64,000 bases of DNA from Xestospongia bergquistia. Taxonomy: Eukaryota; Porifera; Demospongiae; Haplosclerida; Petrosiidae. Both the position numbers and the translations under genes were made by a program. Shown here one piece after another: positions 9,842-24,800 of this stretch; position 1 is the first letter of the stretch, and the number at the start of each line of letters is the position of its first letter. The notes under the pieces were generated by a model. The model searched no databases and had not been told where the DNA came from. It was given only the letters and a program-made list of their open reading frames with translations. The stretch lies in NCBI GenBank assembly GCA_963965975.1, contig OZ014411.1, forward strand, positions 12,354,501 through 12,418,500, given 5' to 3'.

Positions 9842-12800
9842 CTGTATTAATGATAAAATAATATATACTCATCTATTTACAAATTATAAATGCATATTAA
9901 GACATTAACTATAGTTTTGTCTTAAGAGAACAAAACTAAAAGACTAAAAGATTGTTTTCTTACCTATCTTTACTTCCTTTAATATTGATTCACACTGCTG
10001 AATAAGGACTGCTTCTTTAGCTGATAAGAGAGGAAGATTAATTAATATTAAAACTAAAACTTACCAGTATTAGTTGGAACACCAATTATATTCTCTTGTC
10101 CTACTAGTGGAGTAGCACCAGTAATATCTATAATAAGTACACTCAATAAAGTAAGGGCTTTATTTGAATGTTAGTAATATGTACTTTTGGGTGTTAGAGT
10201 TAATTATCTTATTATCTTAAAATACTTTCCTTTGTTCTCACCTGATTTAGGTAGTTTCGTCATGGTGGTTGGAGTAACAGGTTTAACTTCATACTCTATA
10301 TATAGAGAAAAATTTCATTGAGTAAGTATATAGAAAAACAGCTTATTATCTACTTATACCTTATCATTATAAGACATAACAATAACAAAATGTACATATT
10401 ACAAAAGGAAACTTGGTTTACTTACCAAAGCCTACCATCCAGTGCTCAAAGCTCTCAGTTAATTTCACTGGCAGTAAATCCTGTATTGTACAAGACATTT
10501 TCACTTCCTTTCTTTTGTTAATAGTAACAAGAGCTAAGTGAACAGAAAGCATATCTTGTTGAGGCTGATGCTCTAGGTTACAGAGAAATGCAGGATTACA
10601 TTTTAAAGCTGATGGATGATAAGCAAGAGGTTCAGCACAGAAGACAATAGCTGCTGTGACAATGGATCGCAAAAATGAGCATTCGGTGAAGTCACCAGTC
10701 CAATAAATCTCCATCCATAGCATTGTGTCAACCAGAAGTAATGAGCCATAAGGATCATTTGACTGCAACTTAATGGCATATCGAAGCTGACGAGGGAACT
10801 GTGGAGTCAGACATTCGAGAGTAAAATATGGTGGTTCTTTTCTGTTAAGAAGGGCCACCACTGTAGCTGGAAACAAACCCTGTATGTGTATGGAAGTATC
10901 ATCATATGTAAGATAATATAAGTTTACATACCTGAGGTACAACTCCATGCTCAAATGTTAAAACCAAAGGTTCACATGTTGTGGCAACTTTTCTCTTTTC
11001 TTTGTATGTGAGATGTTTAGGAGACAGTGCACTGGGAATAAAATAGTATACATTATCACGTTGAACCTTAGCAATGACACAAAGATCACATAGCAAATGC
11101 AATAGGTCATCTCTCTCAAAGAGACCAGAGGCAAATTGAATAGAAATGAGGTCTATGAGATCTTCAGTAAATAGTCCCTCCTCTCGGAGTCTTCGGTGAA
11201 CATTTGGTGACAAGACTTTTCCTTTGTCTAAAATTTTTTCAGGAAAGTCGACAAATGATATGCGAATGATAGCAGAGAGGGCATCCAAGAAATACTGTGG
11301 GTTTGTGAAGACTAGATGAGAGTAGGTTTTAAAGTGTAGGAAGACAGAGAGGGATTTAAAAAAAGCAAGAGATGTAAAAACTTGATCTCTAGTCATTCCT
11401 AATTTCTCTCCTATGTCTTCACAGTGAACTCGTGACACAACACCATGACCAACTTCATCACCTACTTCCTTGATATTTGACTCCAGAACATACCAACGAA
11501 TTGGAATTTCCTTTTTAATGACAGCTTTGTCATGGCCAGTAACGTATGTCCTAACTAGGGTGGAGAGTTTTTGGCGATTGCGTATTTCCATATTATTAAC
11601 AGGAAAAATAAGCTGTTGCTGGGCTTCATTATAGAAAATCAGTTGAGCTTTGTATGGCTTTAATGCTGATAAAAGCTGAGCATTTTTTTCCTGGATAGAC
11701 TGTTGAAATGGGCGTCGCAGACCTCCCATTTTGTCATAGTATGTACCAATTATTAGGAAAGTAGGTGTAGATTCATTTCCATCTACAGCCATAATATTTG
11801 CTGATGAAATTGAGCGAACAAGAGTTGTAATGAGTTCTAGATTTGTCATCCTAAGCTCCTTAGGCTGGGTAAGTGCTTCTCCTTTTATTGAGTATTGAAA
11901 GACAGGTTTACTTGATAGACGATCAGTCAATTTGTGTACAATCACATTCACAGTATTGCCTCGAACAAAAGCTCTAGATACATCAGCAAACTGTGGCTGA
12001 CCACCACTGTCTAGTACATATATCCAGGTTGACTTAGACATCTGCTGCCGAGCCCCTCTCCCCAATTTTTGAAGAATACTCTGAGAAAGTTGTAGGATAT
12101 TTTCAGGTTTAGTGGCTTCAATGTTGATGACGTCTAATTGAGTGATATCTGCTGATTTTTTGACTTCAGGATTTTGATTTCTAGATTCTCCAAATTTCAA
12201 AAGATGAACCTCTTGTTCTTCTTGTTTTAATTGTTCACGTTCATTTTCTCTGAAATGCTCTGTTGTTATCTTCACTTCAGGACTTGCAAGCATGGGCTCA
12301 ATGTCAGTATTCTGGCTGTTATCTACTGCTTCTGTTTCTATGCAAGGTGGGTTCAAATTCCTGATGCCTGGAAGTGATACTTTAGTTGGCTTCTCAATAT
12401 CTCGTGTTGCATGTGATAACTCTGTCTTTTTAGACAAAGATACTGGCTCAGTGAGAATAACATTTGCATGGATATCTTCTGCGAGCATTTGCATTAAATC
12501 TTCTGTTGAAACTATTTCCCAACTCTTAGAACCATCAAATCTGACTACTCTTTCTACAGCTCTAATTGGTCTATCTGCAATAGCTGTACTATGATGATGA
12601 TGTGGTGGTTTCCAGTCAAATAGGAGATGTTTAAAAGAAGTTTTACCAACAGCAGGAGGACCAACTAACAACAATTTTATAATTGACAATATGACATAAC
12701 CTTCATCAAGAGCTTTCAATAAAACCTTTTTGTCTAAAGGAATATAATAACAAAATAAAAGAGTCAAAAAAATATTTGTGCATACCATATTTGTCAAGAT

Positions 12801-15800
12801 AGTTAGTAAGGTTTTGGTGAAAATGTACATCTTTCTTCTCAGCTAAGGACAAAGCAGTGTCACCATTCTATAAAAAATACAAGATCCAAGTAATAAGTCA
12901 CATAAAACATTCTTTTGTAATAGGAATTCATTAATTTAACTATTTGCATGTCATTTTTGAAATCTTGGCGAGAAACCAGGCACATCAAACCAGGAACAAT
13001 AACAGTAGTACTACATAGATACATGAATATATTTTAAATCTTTTGAAGTGTTGTGGTTATGGCTACAAAATGAGACAATTATGTAATTCTTTAGCTTGAC
13101 CAGGATTTATATTGACTCTTGAATATCAACTTTCTAGCAGATACTTAGTGTTCTTTAATTTATAAAACAATAAAAAATGTCCGTATGAAATATAACAAAT
13201 AACAAATGTCATTTTGTTATAGCAAGGCATGATTGTATGTTTATTTTAATAGAGTCCATCCTATGTGGGACACAATTGAAGGTGTGATGTTGTCCTGTGA
13301 TGTTACACAAATAAATGCCAATTAATGTTGATAGTGAGAGTTGGTGGAGGTGGAGCTTTGTGAAAATTTGTGTTCAGAGCTTAATTTATACAAAGCACAG
13401 AATCCAGGTTGGGATGAGGACTAGTTCTGGATTAATATTGATTGTATTCATTATGGTTTCAACATAGGCAGCTTCTTTTGACATGGCATCTTGTGGCATC
13501 TCTAAAAGCATCACATGTACAGTAAACTATTGATTTTTGGACTCCATTGTGTATTAGGTTGTTTTCTTTCTCTTGTAGCAAATAGATTCAGTTAAACTAA
13601 TGTATTCAAATGTATCTTATAGGTGGGTGAAAGATAATTTTGTGATCCACCATCTTGAACTTTATTGCGATCAAAGAAGCAGGAATTTTGAATACATCTA
13701 TGTTTGAGGAAAAGTTTTGATTATCATATGCCTGGCTTGTTTCATTGAAGGCTATATGAACTTGCCAACAACTTGTTATAAACTATAGTCCAACAAATTG
13801 TCTAAACATTTTGTGACAGAGCTTCCAAAATGCTTTAGTAGGACTGGTGTCAGATTACATACAATCATAGTGACTGTGTCATACATATTTGACAGCATCT
13901 AAATTGATTTGCAGTTACTGATATGGTAATGAAACTATTTCTTCATTTTGATGTATGATTAAGGCGATGTCTATATCAGTGTTCGTTTTAAAAATTGTTT
14001 TGTTAATATTTTAAACAATTTTAATTCCACTTACTACATAAAGCAGTTGCATCCTATTATCAATTTGAAATTAATTTAACATATGCATATAAACAAAATT
14101 GTAAAAAGACATTAAAAGTTTGGATGGCTGTAAAATATCTCACACAAGCCCAAAGTAGTAACGACATTATGGACATCTTTGCACAGTAGGCACAATATCA
14201 AGGGGATAATGTTTTCATGCAAATGTCATATGACGTAAAAAGTCCCATAAGAAGTCTAAAGCAAAAAGCTGTTATGTTAGGTAAAAGGTGAGGCTTATGT
14301 TTAAGCGATGTCCTCACAAAGCAGTAAAATACAGTTTTAAAATATAAAAATTGTGCTCAGGTACTTCTGATGTGGCTACCATGTAGAGATGTCCTTACTG
14401 CCATACTGCCATTATATAGAAACTGACAGCAGTTCTACTTAACATTTTAAAAGTTTTGTTATAGAATGTGTAGATGTTTAGTTAGACGATAGTTTAGTAT
14501 AAACCATTGGCAATTCCGTTTTACATTGTAAGAAAAGGGAGAGGCATATGACAATTCAAAATTTTCCTTGAACAAATACATGTCCAAAATTCCTGGCTTT
14601 TTGAACTTTGTGGTGAGTAAAATATAGTTTTATTATGTGAGTTGCACCATCTTTAACAAAATTAAAGATCATGGAGGTCACATAACAAATTTTTTCATCT
14701 ACCTATAAACTACACTTGTGTATGTTAATTTAACTGATTCTACTTGTTATGTATACAAGAGAAGGAAGACATCCTAATATACATGGAGTCTAAAATCAAT
14801 AGTTTACTCTACCATGGACTCTATTAAAATGCACAATCATGCATTGCTATATAGTGAACACTTCTTTATGTTATATTCATACAAGTGATGAAGTCCTTGG
14901 GCTGAATTGCTCTGTATCACCTTTTGAAAAACTATCATGTGCATAAACCTCAACTATACACTCAATAAAGGAATACGAACCTTTGTGGTAAAGAAACCTC
15001 ATTGCTATTATAAACAGATTCGAACCACAAAACCTAAGACAACACATTTATCCTTTAAAAGACACTTAGCAATATCTAAAACGTATATATTAATATTTAA
15101 ACTTGTAGCAATATCATGGTTACCAAAAAAAGCTGTAACTGGCTGTACTTAGTAGCAGATATTCAATAATAATTAATTAAATATGAAAACTACATTGTTT
15201 GAATGCTATAGAAGGATAGCATATCAACTTACATTATTTGTTACAAGTCTGTCTGCTCCTTTCTCTGATAGAAACACAGCTATTGAGTGATGCCCAAACT
15301 GACAAGCTAACATCAATGATGTGTTGCCATCCTAAGAAAGTGTATAGTAGTAATCCATTTTCACTGAATCATTTTTTTAACAATTATAATGAGATCATTG
15401 TTATAATAATGTTCAGCAAAGGTTCATAACCCTATTTTGAATAGGAGTGGAAGTTCTATATAATACATACAGACCAACTATACAGGTTTATCTTTGAAAA
15501 TATTGAGTTTAGATGGCTATTAAATGGTATAGCTATAGTGGCAGATTCATACTGATTTAATGACAAGCTTTATTTGTTTTGTCATTGTTGATGGGTCACA
15601 AACATTATAAACCTCCCAACATGGAATTAAGAAGGCAATTTTTTCTGTCTATGGTTCATGTTCTGATCATTGATTCAGTCACAGATTACCAAGTGTAAAC
15701 ACACTACATTGATTACCTTTGAAACAACATTGATATCAGCACCATTATCGACTAATGCTTCAATGATGTCTTCGTGTCCTTCATAAGCTGCATGATGAAG

Positions 15801-18800
15801 GGCTGTCCATCCTCTCTATATTTGTGGCAAGAAACAAACAATCGTTTATCATTTACACCACTAACACTCTAACCTAACTGTACAAACATAAAAATGTCTA
15901 TAAAAGTATCTACATATGCCCTGTTGTTGTAATATAACATACTACATTCATACTTTTTGTGAACATGATTCATATAATTATTATTTTTGTATTGCACTGA
16001 GGCTTACATACTGTGTTTTTAGTGGGTTTAAACTTTTATTATTAGATAGCTTCATTTCTTATAAAATGATCCATTCAACATATTTCTTATACAACAACAT
16101 TGTGCACTAATAATTAACATGATGTACTGATCCCTTAATTTATTCTTTTGGGTGAATTCATATAAGCGATATATGAGATTTTATCATAGGAATATATCTG
16201 ATAATAATTCTCTTCAAGGAGAGAGAAGTTTGAGAATAATTAACTAATCAGATTACATCATTCAAAGTACTTTGGAGCTCTGTAGTTTGTGTTTGTCTAT
16301 AATTATGGTAAGATTGTGTTCCACACATGCTTTAATAATCATCTACTGAGAGAGAGGTCATTACTGTTGGGAATACTAGACAAGCTCTAATCTCTGAAGT
16401 TAAAGTATTCAGCTGTTTTATAAAGCTAGGTAAACAGCTAGTTATCATGAAATAAAACAGACAAGGAATCAAAGAAACAGAAATCTGCTCAACCTTTGCT
16501 AGTTCAAGTGGTAAATAATATTTTGCTGTGTGTAGAATCCATTGATCAGAGGATATCCATTGTTGTCTGGTTTAGTTATTCACTTTTTTGCTGTTTAATA
16601 TTACAATTAAAAATAATCTTAAAAATTACTTGGAAATTTACTATATATCATTTAAATTTTTTATTAGAGGGCTCCAAATTACATTATTGGCCTCTACACA
16701 GATGGATTTGCCCTTGAAGCACTTGAAAATATTCAAACATATGCCCTTATATTTACAAATGTATCATGAGCCATTAGTCATTGTAGAGGACAATATTGTA
16801 GGTTATAGCTCTCTAACAAAGGCTCGAACTATTACATAGTATCAAAAACATTAGATACTAACTTTGCTAGAAAGTTTTAGATTGGCTTCTCTCTGTATTA
16901 AAATCAAAACAACATGTTTGTGTCCTCTACTTGCTGCTAACATGACAGGAGTATCTCCCTCCTAACAAAAAACATTATAACATCATGTGAAACAAGCAGG
17001 ATTATATTAGTTGTGCATTTTTGATATAAGGTATGAATACTACTGTAAATATGCTGCAAAAACACAAAAATTGGAGTTATACCAATAATAGCACTGCATT
17101 ATATACATTTACAAATCCCACTATATTATATCAAACATACCTCCTATTATATTACAAAGGGCATATTTAGAAATCAGTTATCATAGCATTTAAAAGTAAA
17201 AGTAAAAAATAATTAAGTGGATAAGACATCAAAAATACAAATTGTATTGTATACAATTTGGAATTATATTACATTATATTAACTTACCTCCTAATTTTCG
17301 TAAAGAACACATTTAGATCACGAGTAATCACAGAAGTATAAATATTGGAGACAATAAAGAATTAAGTGAACAAGTGTACTTTTGATCATTAGAATGTAAT
17401 TTGTTACAATAAGAGTAGACAATAGTTTTACATTAATAAATTATGTCTAAGCTAAATTAATGTACATATATATTTCCATTAGGTTAATTATTTATATACT
17501 TTACTTTGAAAGCATATATGTTAACATTGCAATCATGTCCTTTAGACTACTATATGGTTAGAAGTGCAGTATAATTCTCTGTAACTCTTTACAATGTAGT
17601 ATTGCACAATGCAAGTAACACACACATAATTATTAATTCATATTACAAGTAAGCCTCAGTAGCCACGTTTCCGCAAAGGCCTGAAAACGGGATTAATAGA
17701 TAGAGTTTCATGCACTGTTGACTGTTCTTTCTTGGAGTTCTCCTATAATGTCTATGCTACATGGTCTGATCATTGATTCAGTCACAGATTACCAAGTGTA
17801 AACACACTACATTGATTACCTTTGAAACAACATTGATATCAGCACCATTATCGACTAATGCTTCAATGATGTCTTCGTGTCCTTTATAAACTGCATGATG
17901 AAGGGCTGTCCATCCTCTCTATATTTGTGGCAAGAAACAAACAATCGTTTATCATTTACACCACTAACACTCTAACCTAACTGTACAATCATAAAAATGT
18001 CTATAAAAGTATCTACATATGCCCTGTTGTTGTAATATAACATATTACATTCATACTTTTATATAATGATTCATATAATTATTATTTTTGTATTGCACTG
18101 AGGCTTACATACTGTGTTTTTTGTGGGTTTAAACTTTTATTATTAGATAGCTTCATTTCTTATAAAATGATCCATTCAACATATTTCTTATACAACAACA
18201 TTGTGCACTAATAATTAACATGATGTACTGATCCCTTAATTTATTCTTTTGGGTGAATTCATATAAGCGATATATGAGATTTTATCATAGGAATATATCT
18301 GATAATAATTCTCTTCAAGGAGAGAGAAGTTTGAGAATAATTAACTAATCAGATTACATCATTCAAAGTACTTTGGAGCTCTGTAGTTTGTGTTTGTCTA
18401 TAATTATGGTAAGATTGTGTTCCACACATGCTTTAATAATCATCTACTGAGAGAGAGGTCATTACTGTTGGGAATACTAGACAAGCTCTAATCTCTGAAG
18501 TTAAAGTATTCAGCTGTTTTATAAAGCTAGGTAAACAGCTAGGTCACATGAAATATAACAGACAAGGAATCAAAGAAACAGAAATCTGCTCAACCTTTGC
18601 TAGTTCAAGTGGTAAATAATATTTTGCTGTGTGTAGAATCCATTGGTCAGAGGATATCCATTGTTGTCTGGTTTAGTTATTCACTTTTTTGCTGTTTAAT
18701 ATTACAATTAAAAATAATCTTAAAAATTACTTGGAAATTTACTATATATCATTTAAATTTTTTATTAGAGGGCTCCAAATTACATTATTGGCCTCTACAC

Positions 18801-21800
18801 AGATGGATTTGCCCTTGAAGCACTTGAAAATATTCAAACATATGCCCTCATATTTACAAATGTATCATGAGCAATTAGTCATTGTAGAGGACAATATTGT
18901 AGGTTATAGCTCTCTAACAAAGGCTCGAACTATTACATAGTATCAAAAACATTAGATACTAACTTTGCTAGAAAGGTTTAGATTGGCTTCTCTCTGTATT
19001 AAAATCAAAACAACATATTTGTGTCCTCTACTTGCTGCTAACATGACAGGAGTATGTCCCTCCTAACAAAAAACATTATAACATCATGTGAAACAAGCAG
19101 GATTATATTAGTTGTGCATTTTTGATATAAGGTATGAATACTACTGTAAATATGCTGCAAAAACACAAAAATTGGAGTTATACCAATAATAGCACTGCAT
19201 TATATACATTTACAAATCCCACTATATTATATCAAACATACCTCCTATTATATTACAAAGGGCATATTTAGAAATCAGTTATCATAGCATTTAAAAGTAA
19301 AAGCAAAAAATAATTAAGTGGATAAGACATCAAAAATACAAATTGTATTGTATATAATTTGGAATTATACTACATTATATCAAACTCACCTCCTAATTTT
19401 CGTAAAGAACACATTTAGATCACGAGTAATCACAGAAGTATAAATTTGGAGACAATAAAGAATTAAGTGAACAAGTGTACTTTTGATCATTAGAATGTAA
19501 TTTGTTACAATAAGAGTAGACAATAGTTTTACATTAATAAAATTAATTATGTCTAAGCTAAATTAATGTACATATATATTTCCATTAGGTTAATTATTTA
19601 TATACTTTACTTTGAAAGCATATATGTTAACATTGCAATCATGTCCTTTTGACTACTATATGGTTAGAAGTGCAGTATAATTCTCTGTAACTCTTTACAA
19701 TGTAGTATTGCACAATGCAAGTAACACACACATAATTATTAATTCATATTACAAGTAAGCCTCAGTAGCCACGTTTCCGCAAAGGCCTGACAATGGGATT
19801 AATAAATAGAGTTTCATGCACTGTTGACTGTTCTTTCTTGGAGTTCTCCTATAATGTCTATGCTACATGGTCTGATCATTGATTCAGTCACAGATTACCA
19901 AGTGTAAACACACTACATTGATTACCTTTGAAACAACATTGATATCAGCACCATTATCGACTAATACTTCAATGATGTCTTCATGTCCTTCATAAGCTGC
20001 ATGATGAAGGGCTGTCCATCCTCTCTATATTTGTGGCAAGAAACAAACAATCGTTTATCATTTACACCACTAACACTCTAACCTAACTGTACAAACATAA
20101 AAATATCTATAAAAGTATCTACATATGCCCTGTTGTTGTAATATAACATATTACATTCATACTTTTATATAATGATTCATATAATTATTATTTTTGCATT
20201 GCACTGAGGCTTACATACTGTGTTTTTAGTGGGTTTAAACTTTTATTATTAGATAGCTTCATTTCTTATAAAATGATCCATTCAACATATTTCTTATACA
20301 ACAACATTGTGCACTAATAATTAACATGATGTACTGATCCCTTAATTTATTCTTTTGGGTGAATTCATATAAGCGATATATGAGATTTTATCATAGGAAT
20401 ATATCTGATAATAATTCTCTTCAAGGAGAGAGAAGTTTGAGAATAATTAACTAATCAGATTACATCATTCAAAGTGCTTTGGAGCTCTGTAGTTTGTGTT
20501 TGTCTATAATTATGGTAAGATTGTGTTCCACACATGCTTTAATAATCATCTACTGAGAGAGAGGTCATTACTGTTGGGAATACTAGACAAGCTCTAATCT
20601 CTGAAGTTAAAGTATTCAGCTGTTTTATAAAGCTAGGTAAACAGCTAGTTATCATGAAATAAAACAGACAAGGAATCAAAGAAACAGAAATCTGCTCAAC
20701 CTTTGCTAGTTCAAGTGGTAAATAATATTTTGCTGTGTGTAGAATCCATTGATCAGAGGATATCCATTGTTGTCTGGTTTAGTTATTCACTTTTTTGCTG
20801 TTTAATATTACAATTAAAAATAATCTTAAAAATTACTTGGAAATTTACTATATATCATTTAAATTTTTTATTAGAGGGCTCCAAATTACATTATTGGCCT
20901 CTACACAGATGGATTTGCCCTTGAAGCACTTGAAAATATTCAAACATATGCCCTCATATTTACAAATGTATAATGAGCAATTTAGTCATTGTAGAGGACA
21001 ATATTGTAGGTTATAGCTCTCTAACAAAGGCTCGAACTATTACATAGTATCAAAAACATTAGATACTAACTTTGCTAGAAAGGTTTAGATTGGCTTCTCT
21101 CTGTATTAAAATCAAAACAACATGTTTGTGTCCTCTACTTGCTGCTAACATGACAGGAGTATCTCCTTCCTAACAAAAAACATTATAACATCATGTGAAA
21201 CAAGCAGGATTATATTAGTTGTGCATTTTTGATATTAGGTATGAATACTACTGTAAATATGCTGCAAGAACACAAAAAATGGAGTTATACCAATAATAAT
21301 ATTGAATTGTATAGATTCACCACTATATTATATCAAACTTACGTCCTATTATATTATAAAGAGCATGTTTGGATGACAAGTAATCATAGCATTAAAAAAT
21401 AAAAGCAAAAAATGCTTAAGTGAATAAGACTTTAAAAATATAAATTGCATAGCATACACTTATGAATTATACTACATCATATCAAACTAATTATTCGTTT
21501 AAGAACACATTTGGATCATAAGTAATTACAGCAACATAAATTTGAAGACAAAAAAGAATTAAGTGAACAAGTGTACTTTTGATCATTAGAATATAATTTG
21601 TTACAACAAGAGTAGACAATAGTTTTACATTAATAAATCCTTCATAAAGATTATAGGATTACTTGAAGTAGCAAGGTGTGGCTATTAATTATGTCTAAGC
21701 TAAATTAATCTACATATATCCTTCTGTTAGGTTAATCATTTATATACTTTACTATGAAAGTGTACATGTTAACACTACATTCATGCCCTTTAGACTACTA

Positions 21801-24800
21801 AGTGGTTAGAAATGTAGTATAATTGTAGCACATTAAAGTCAGGTATAACAATGTTTTATCATTATAGTGTTTATGCTATGTATTTTATACAGCTTATAGA
21901 TTTCCAAGTACAAAGATGGGCTAATTTTTATTATCTCAATTACCTTAGTAGTAGTAATGTTGATATCAGCATTGTTCATAATTAATCTTATAACAAAGTC
22001 TGCTTGTCCTATATAAGCTGCATAATGAAGAGCTGCCCATCCACTCTATTAAAATAACAAATTTTGTCAGAAACTTGTATAGTCTTACAAGCACAATAAT
22101 AGTATCACATCAATAAAATTTTATTAGGAAGCTCGTTGCCTGGAATAGATATGCTTTTCGTTTTGTAGCAAATTGTTACAAATCAATTGTTACAAAAAGA
22201 TTACAGATTAGAAAGATAACACACTGTATTTTACAATGTAAATTACCTCAGAAACAACGTTTATATCAGCACCACTATCAACTAATACTTTGATGATGTC
22301 TGTATGTCTTGCATAAATTGCTTCATGAAGGGCTGTACGTCCTCTCTATTATGATGAACAAACAATCAACTATCAAATTATACGACTAATACTTCAGCCT
22401 AATTTACAAATATACATAGGCACAATAAAATCATCTATTTATATCAGCAGTCCTAACATCGTTTGGGACCATATGTATATGGATATATATGGGTATGTCT
22501 ATTTAACAATTTCAATGTATTGTTGCTTGTGTACTTTGAGAACTGTGTACCATGAGTGTTTTGAATTGGACATGAGGGATCAAAGCTTCTAAATTTTGTA
22601 ACTCAAGAAAATGCTTTAAGCAGTTTTATATATGTGACTTTTGCTAACTCTCCAGTCTTAAAAGATAGCACAGTCCAGTTCCTTACAAAAACAAGAGTAC
22701 TGTTAAGATAATCTTAGGCTGATCTTTACATTTATAACATTTTTGGCATTTGTGTTTATTTATATATCTTGTGTTCCATAAAGTATTTATGTATGTATTG
22801 CTACACTTTGGACCATTGTAAATAGCACTTGTATTCTTGTATTGCACTGAGGCATTACAGTAGATACTTAATGCCCATTTATGTAAGCATAGATATCATG
22901 CAATCATTAGCTTGCATGTGTTCTCCAATGTATGTGTTATATTGCCTGATGTATACTAAAAGGAAAGATCTTCCTCTTATAATACACACACACACACAGC
23001 TGTGCATTATAATAAAAGCTATTGACACATATTAATAGAAAATTGGATGATACATATGTTATGAAATACTTAGCCCATGATTACTTTGTGATTCATTGTA
23101 AATACACAAAGTAATATTCAATAAATTAAACCTGAAGGCATAGCCAGATGGTTTTAAATATTACTGACAGTAATTCTAAAGTAGACATAAACTAATTCAT
23201 CTGTAAGTAATAAGGACACAAATTTTCCCTACTATAGCTACGTTCAATATCATAATGAAGTAATATGATAGCTTGAGGTAGTATAGAAAATTGGATTCTA
23301 CTTGCTTAACTTGATGAGAAGTTTAAAAATTAAAGGAAAGGAGGGAAAGTAATGGAATAAGTGATAAAGTAAGAAAATAAATCTTTAAAGATTATGCTAT
23401 TTTGAGCAAAGTGCCAACAGCATGGTAAAAGAGAGTTTCTGGATAAATGCCACTCTGAACAGCTCCCTTGATTGGCTATAAATTCACTTCAGACAATTGA
23501 ACATTTCACAAAAAGACATGTTATGTACCATGTGTGTATGGATATATATGGGCATGTCCATACAACAATTTTAATATATTGTTTTATGCATCTATCAAGA
23601 AAAACAAATGAAGTTAACCTACATCTGTTAACTGTTGATGCGCATAGCAACCAATGAATTCAAATACTTGAACCATGAGTGCTTTCAATTAGACGTGACC
23701 AATAAAATGTTCTGAGTTTTGTAATACAAAAAATGGTTTGAGCAGTTTCATACATGTGACGTTGGTAAACTCTCCAGTCTTAAAACATAGCATAATCCAG
23801 TTCCTTATAGAAACAAGAGCATGATTAAAATAATCTTAGGTTGATTTTTACAGTTATAATCTTGTTGTTGTTTGTGTATGTTCATATATATTGTGTTCCA
23901 TAAAGTATTACTACACATTGGACCATTGTATATTCCATTTGTATTCTTGTATTGCACTGAGGCTACAGTACACACTGTGAGCTTTATTGTATGATTCCAT
24001 TGCTACAAAATGACCACGATACTTTTAACATTTTTTTTTTTTTATAACATAAAAATTTTTTGGCATATATTCTGATATAAACATTTGGAATTGTATTGTA
24101 AAAGAAATACAAATTTTTAAGTAGAGACAAGTTACATGATCTTTAGTTAATGAGAGTTTATGACACAATATATAGGTATATTGGATACTAACTTCATTTA
24201 AAAGGTGTATATTGGCTCCTCTCCGTATTAAAATTGAAACAACACGTTTTTGTCCTCTAAATGCTGCTAAAATGACAGGAGTACATCCTTCCTAAAATAT
24301 GCATACCAAGCAGGATCAAGACAGTTGCATACTATTGATACTAGATACAAAATATAGAGTTATGACTATATAATAACACTCTCTTGTATACATTCACTAA
24401 TTCTATTACATTATATCAAACTTTATTTCCTAAACAAATAACAAGTAACTACAGTATCATAAAAGTGGAGACCAAAAAGATTAGAGTAAACAAAACAAAA
24501 ACCCTACAACATTGTATTACAAAGTCTACATCATTATATCATTCTACTCTCTATTATATTACGAATGAATGGCAAGTTATCAAAGCACCATAAAAGTAAA
24601 AACAAAAATAGTTGAGTAAACAAAATAATAAAAAAGACAACATTGTATTACAAATTCTATTTGATTATATTAACTTACGATCTATTATATTATAAAAAGA
24701 ACATATAAATGACGGTTATCACAGCACCATAATAGTAAAAACAAAAAATAGAGTACATAATAATACATATTAAATATAATAAAACACATAATAAAATTAA

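Noticed and set aside
12734-12830. Upstream extension of the long Roc-COR open frame (MYIFTKTLL...)
   Set aside because: It runs through an intron with a clear CCTTTAG acceptor at 12734, and overlaps the last ankyrin exon (12786-12867) in another frame.
9564-12867. NACHT/NLR identity for the ankyrin gene
   Set aside because: The switch motif DSGGQ, the G4-like GTYYDK and the COR region FTNPQYFLDAL identify Roc-COR. No NACHT Walker B or helical domain is seen.
16496-21016. Three sets of 73- and 83-residue plus-strand open frames
   Set aside because: They recur because the 2.1-kb ankyrin module is tandemly copied. They lie in introns and show no protein-like features.
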